Part shown: in pieces, positions 60,701 through 64,000 of the stretch | Position numbering within the stretch: the first letter of the stretch is position 1 | How the letters are laid out: the number at the start of each line of letters is the position of its first letter | Origin: Neckera pumila | Taxonomy: Eukaryota > Streptophyta > Bryopsida > Hypnales > Neckeraceae | Direction: 5' to 3' | Assembly: GCA_963969595.1 (NCBI GenBank) | Contig: OZ018411.1 | Coordinates: 1,118,501-1,182,500 of the forward strand | Length of the DNA: 64,000 nucleotides | Translations under genes and position numbers: made by a program | Notes under the pieces: generated by a model | Seen by the model: only the letters and a program-made list of their open reading frames with translations | The model's database searches: none | Told to the model about the DNA's origin: nothing

Positions 60701-63700
60701 GACATGACAGCGACAACACAAGGTCGAAAAACAAAGGATGACTATTATTTAGTGTTATTTTATAACGTGATCTTTGTTTGTCCGCGAACATTACATGTTC
60801 TTATGAATGGATATTGTGCGGTTCCCCTTGTTTGATGTCAATTTGAACCTCATTGCATGTCATTTTGAAGTGATTGTGGGTTTATAATTTCGGAGCACAG
60901 GGATTGGCAGAGATTCAGCTGCTTTGGGAACGTCTTTCTGTTTCTCGAAGGTTTAGCGGGTCTGCATCGGAGTGGTTGATCCAATTGCACTCTTCTGTAG
61001 CTCCTGCGGACCAGCGACGAGCATTCCAGAGGCCTCCGAAGGGCATCCGCAAGGTGTGCATTCTACATTTGCATCAGGACTCAGGCGTGATCAGGCGTTC
61101 TTGACGCTTTCACTGCAATTATAATGGACTATTTGTACAGCATGTGGATATATCCTGATTCATATTGTTGTAATGGACTACAGATAGTTCTGGCCACAAA
61201 TATCGCTGAAACAAGTATTACAATCGATGATGTGGTGCATGTGGTTGATTGCGGGAAGCATAAAGAGAACCGCTTTGATCCTCGCAGGGTAAAAACTTTT
61301 GTCACTTAGTCTTATTGTTTCTTAGAGTTTGAGCTCAATTATTCACCGCAGTGTGTCATTTTGATACTTCGTGCGTTATTCCTTTCCAATGAATCTTGAT
61401 GTGAATTGTTTGGTGTCCTCGTCACCTTGAGATCCGTTGTTTTGTGTTTTGAGTGCAGTGTTTATTCAAACGATTATACAATCTCTTCTATTGTGCAACC
61501 TCGTCATTGTGATCTAATTATCAGATTTTTGTTTTCTGGTTGCTTTCTCTACGCAGGGTATGTCGAGCATAATGGAGGCTTGGATCTCACAAGCTAATGC
61601 AAGACAACGTAGTGGTAGAGCTGGGCGAGTACGATCAGGAAACTGCTTCTGTCTGTTCACCCGCAATCGACTTGAGAAGTTGATGCGGCCTTTCCAAGTA
61701 ATCTTCTTTCATCCCTTTCGTTGTATGTGTGTTGTTTCTGCGTCAGTGACTGTCGCGGCACTCGAATGGTTGGTTTCTGGATTCCTCTTTTTTGTAACTC
61801 AACTTTGCAATCTTCATTTGATGTATGCTTTGGAACAGTACTCGTACAAAATGTGTAATTCTTAAGTAATGACTGCAGCGCAAAATCTAGGGTGCGTCAA
61901 TTGCAAGGGAGACACATCTCGCTCATTTTTCACATAAACGGTTGTGCTCACATACAAGTTTTGTTCACAGCTTCCAGAGATGTTACGAGTTCCATTGGTG
62001 GAGCTGGCCTTGCAGATAAAGCTTCTCCGTCTTGGCAACATTGCGACCTTCTTAGAGAAGGTATGATGAAAACCACAAAGCGCATACTTAGCATAGTTCT
62101 TCAATAGTTGTATTAGCTATAGAGTGTTTTAAGTAATTGATTTTCTATTCCGTACTAGGAATTTTTTTATGTTCTCGTTGAATTGCCCGTCTCGGGAATG
62201 AATTGTTTAGGACGTGTTACGTAGTTCTTGAATTTTCTGGTGAAACTGTTGCAGGCTCTGGAGCCTCCGCAGCCAGATGCAGTGGCGAGTGCAGTTTCAA
62301 CTCTTCGTGAGGTAGATTTTTGGATCCTTTATGTCGTTGCTGTGGGCATGGGTACTATTATGGCTACATCACGAGGATATATGTATGAGGATGCAAAGGG
62401 TGAATGTTCAGGTAGGTGCAATAAACGGAGAAGAGGAGATTACTGCGTTGGGTCATCATTTGGCTGCCTTACCTGTGGATGTCCGGATCGGGAAGGTGAG
62501 CGACTTGAAGATTTGGGGGTTTACAGCATACCATTTTATTCTTTGCATTAAATAATGTGGATGTACAGTTGGTTCTGATGATTCTTTTAAGGATATATTC
62601 CCACCGAGGGGGAATATCTTATTCTTTGTGAGGGACAAAGTAAGCTCACTAAGATCAAGGGGTAAACAATCCCACTACATTCCCCTCCAAATCACAATCC
62701 TCGGGGGCTACTCAGGGTTAAGATGTTCCTTTTTGGTGTGAAAGTGACCTAAGGGACATGATGTTGGATTCTGTTAGAATGTAGTCATGCTATTATCATA
62801 GTCCGACAGTGTCTGACGGTTTTTCTTCTGAATTATGACCTCGTATGGTCACTCTCTAGTATATCTTCGAATGCTCGCAGATAAGCACTTCCTGTGCTGC
62901 TGTTGTAGATTTTAGGCCATGGATTCAAGGACAGCAGTTGGACTCACATGTTGTGACTCTGCGATGTATAGATGATGCTGTATGGATCAGTATTGGGATG
63001 TGCTAGTCCTGTGCTCACAGTGGCAGCTTGCTTGAGTTATAAGTCGCCTTTTGTTTCACCCAAAGATCAGGTATTCAATTCTTCACCTATCGTACTTGTT
63101 AATTTCCCCAGATAGCATTGAAGACGTAGCTGTTCAGAATGGTCTTGATGGGATGGGATGCAGTGATGTAGACATGAAACAATAAATCACCAAACTTTCA
63201 AAGAGCTACTGGTATGTTTAGTAAAGAAGATTTATCCATATAAATGATATCTAACTTTCAACCTTCTCTATTTTTTGGGTATGCATTGTTGGCTATGCTT
63301 GGTACTGATCTGCGCATATGCTCATAAGACGGAGAGTTTTTTTTGCAGAGAGAGGCTGCTGAGAGGGCAAAGCAAGCCCTTGTTGCAGAGAGGAGTGACA
63401 AGAGCCTGCCTGTTAGTATTGCAAGTGGGCAGCATTCAGATCACCTATGTATGGTTGCAGCGTACAACATGTGGAGCCATCTTGCGGCAGTGGTATGAAA
63501 TCATGCAGCACCCTGTTAATGATGGCAGTCCCATTTGAATGCCCACATTTTGCATTATCGTGTTTTTGTAAATCAATTTCCGTTGGTTTATATCTCCGAT
63601 TCCTAGTCCACTATTTTGTTTGACACAGCTCTAGTGCCTCAGCTATCATCACCGCATATGCTGTTTTTGGTACATGATTGCCTCAAATGGCATGTCTAGA

Positions 63701-63900
63701 CGAACATGATGCAAAATCTAGATTCAAGCATGTGCTGAAGTCTTTTCTTTGAGCAGTTTCTGTAATTGTACTCTCCAGCAGAATAATAGGATTGCATTAT
63801 TCTTATGGTGGGAGTTATCTTGGGTACAGAAAGGAGCAAAAGCAGCCCGTGAATTTTGTCATGCCAATTTCCTTAGCATCTCGACGTTGATGATGCTGAG
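51765..63900 (+). CDS. DExH-box RNA helicase, DExH7/DHX29-like, 3' end outside window
   Basis: Exons: 51765-52085, 52689-52794, 52988-53166, 53283-53336, 53521-53574, 53783-53951, 54291-54488, 54583-54872, 54989-55207, 55354-55468, 55663-55854, 56092-56171, 56360-56482, 56563-56649, 56904-57004, 57489-57546, 57842-57907, 58055-58134, 58350-58539, 58868-59020, 59260-59361, 60901-61053, 61184-61288, 61557-61697, 61971-62060, 62255-62311, 62412-62495, 62972-63070, 63349-63492, 63830-63900. About 1293 aa, all phases consistent. The N-terminus is basic with a UBA-like segment ([18 protein letters not shown]). Motifs: [10 protein letters not shown], Ia [43 protein letters not shown]; then HA2 ([19 protein letters not shown]). 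In Arabidopsis the closest relative known to me is At1g58060. Animal DHX29 aids 40S scanning on structured leaders. The last exon ends in phase 2 and the OB-fold end is missing. Confidence 0.93.
59721..59990. repeat. diverged 130-bp tandem duplication in helicase intron 21
   Basis: CTTGGTACC..GGCTTGGTTTCGTAGCG (59721 on) is repeated as CCTGGTACC..GGCTTTGTTTCGTGGCG (59851 on). Both units then carry AAGTTATTGAGTTCGAAGT or AAGTTATTGAATTTCGAAGT. It lies in the unusually long intron 59362-60900 (1539 bp), next to a (TTTTG)n stretch at 59651-59682. Confidence 0.75.
60481..60600. repeat. 67-bp direct repeat in helicase intron 21
   Basis: GGAATAGGGTGTC..ATTTTCATC..TATCT..TCTCAG occurs at 60481 and again at 60548, diverged. 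Confidence 0.65.
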
Positions 63901-64000
63901 GTGAGGATATTTCCAGTACCCCATTGTTTGTGATGCATTGAATACTTTCTCATTCGTGTGCGAGATGGTCCTGATCACCAGTTTGTATCGTAACAGGGAT
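63901..64000. other. start of the next helicase intron
   Basis: The exon ends CTGAG/GTGAGG at 63900. No downstream exon is recognisable before the window edge. Confidence 0.6.

Noticed and set aside
1..64000. CRISPR array, prokaryotic operon, prophage, rRNA or tRNA genes
   Set aside because: No regular spacer-repeat pattern, no bacterial gene layout and no tRNA or rRNA core motifs were seen; the window is plant nuclear DNA.

Overview
The window is nuclear DNA from a land plant. The evidence is a plant-type ALE2-like receptor kinase, a type I MADS-box gene without introns, a plant DExH7/DHX29-type helicase with some 30 exons, U2-type introns with GT..AG borders, telobox motifs (AAACCCTAA), and intergenic DNA that is AT-rich and full of foldback MITEs. 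The species cannot be fixed from sequence alone. The divergent MADS gene and the unfamiliar repeat families make a non-flowering plant (bryophyte or lycophyte) my weak preference.

Layout. 1-5.6 kb is repeat-rich and non-coding: a 33-bp array interrupted by a foldback element, a TTAA-flanked element and a small hairpin MITE. 5.65-8.17 kb (minus) is a complete six-exon USB1 gene for the U6 snRNA 3'-end exonuclease. 9.2-12.9 kb is a decayed PIF/Harbinger transposon with a DDE transposase and a convergent Myb/SANT-like gene; a TTAA element sits between them. 13-17.4 kb is non-coding. 17.4-22.9 kb (minus) is a nine-exon gene for an acidic protein of about 1030 residues with an N-terminal zinc-ribbon and many short W/F motifs like those that bind clathrin adaptors. 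25.1-26.2 kb (plus) is the type I MADS-box gene. 28.0-34.2 kb (minus) is a seven-exon ALE2-type receptor-like kinase whose ectodomain carries about 795 residues of extensin-like Pro-rich sequence made of several minisatellites. 34.2-51.7 kb is a long non-coding stretch with tandem repeats and at least four DNA-transposon relics. 51.8 kb to the right edge (plus) is a DExH7/DHX29-like RNA helicase. Its last exon or exons lie outside the window.

The genes do not form a pathway. USB1 and the helicase act in RNA metabolism, the receptor kinase in cell-wall or epidermal signalling, the MADS protein in transcription, and the acidic protein probably in vesicle traffic. The exon models were built by eye. 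Splice phases were checked at every junction, and the USB1, receptor-kinase and helicase models keep one open frame throughout.

The most unusual items are a repeat family with TTAA-flanked CCCCTAAAGGACC termini (five copies, piggyBac-like target site) and the giant Pro-rich ectodomain of the ALE2-like kinase. I see no CRISPR array, prokaryotic system, organellar DNA, rRNA or tRNA gene.
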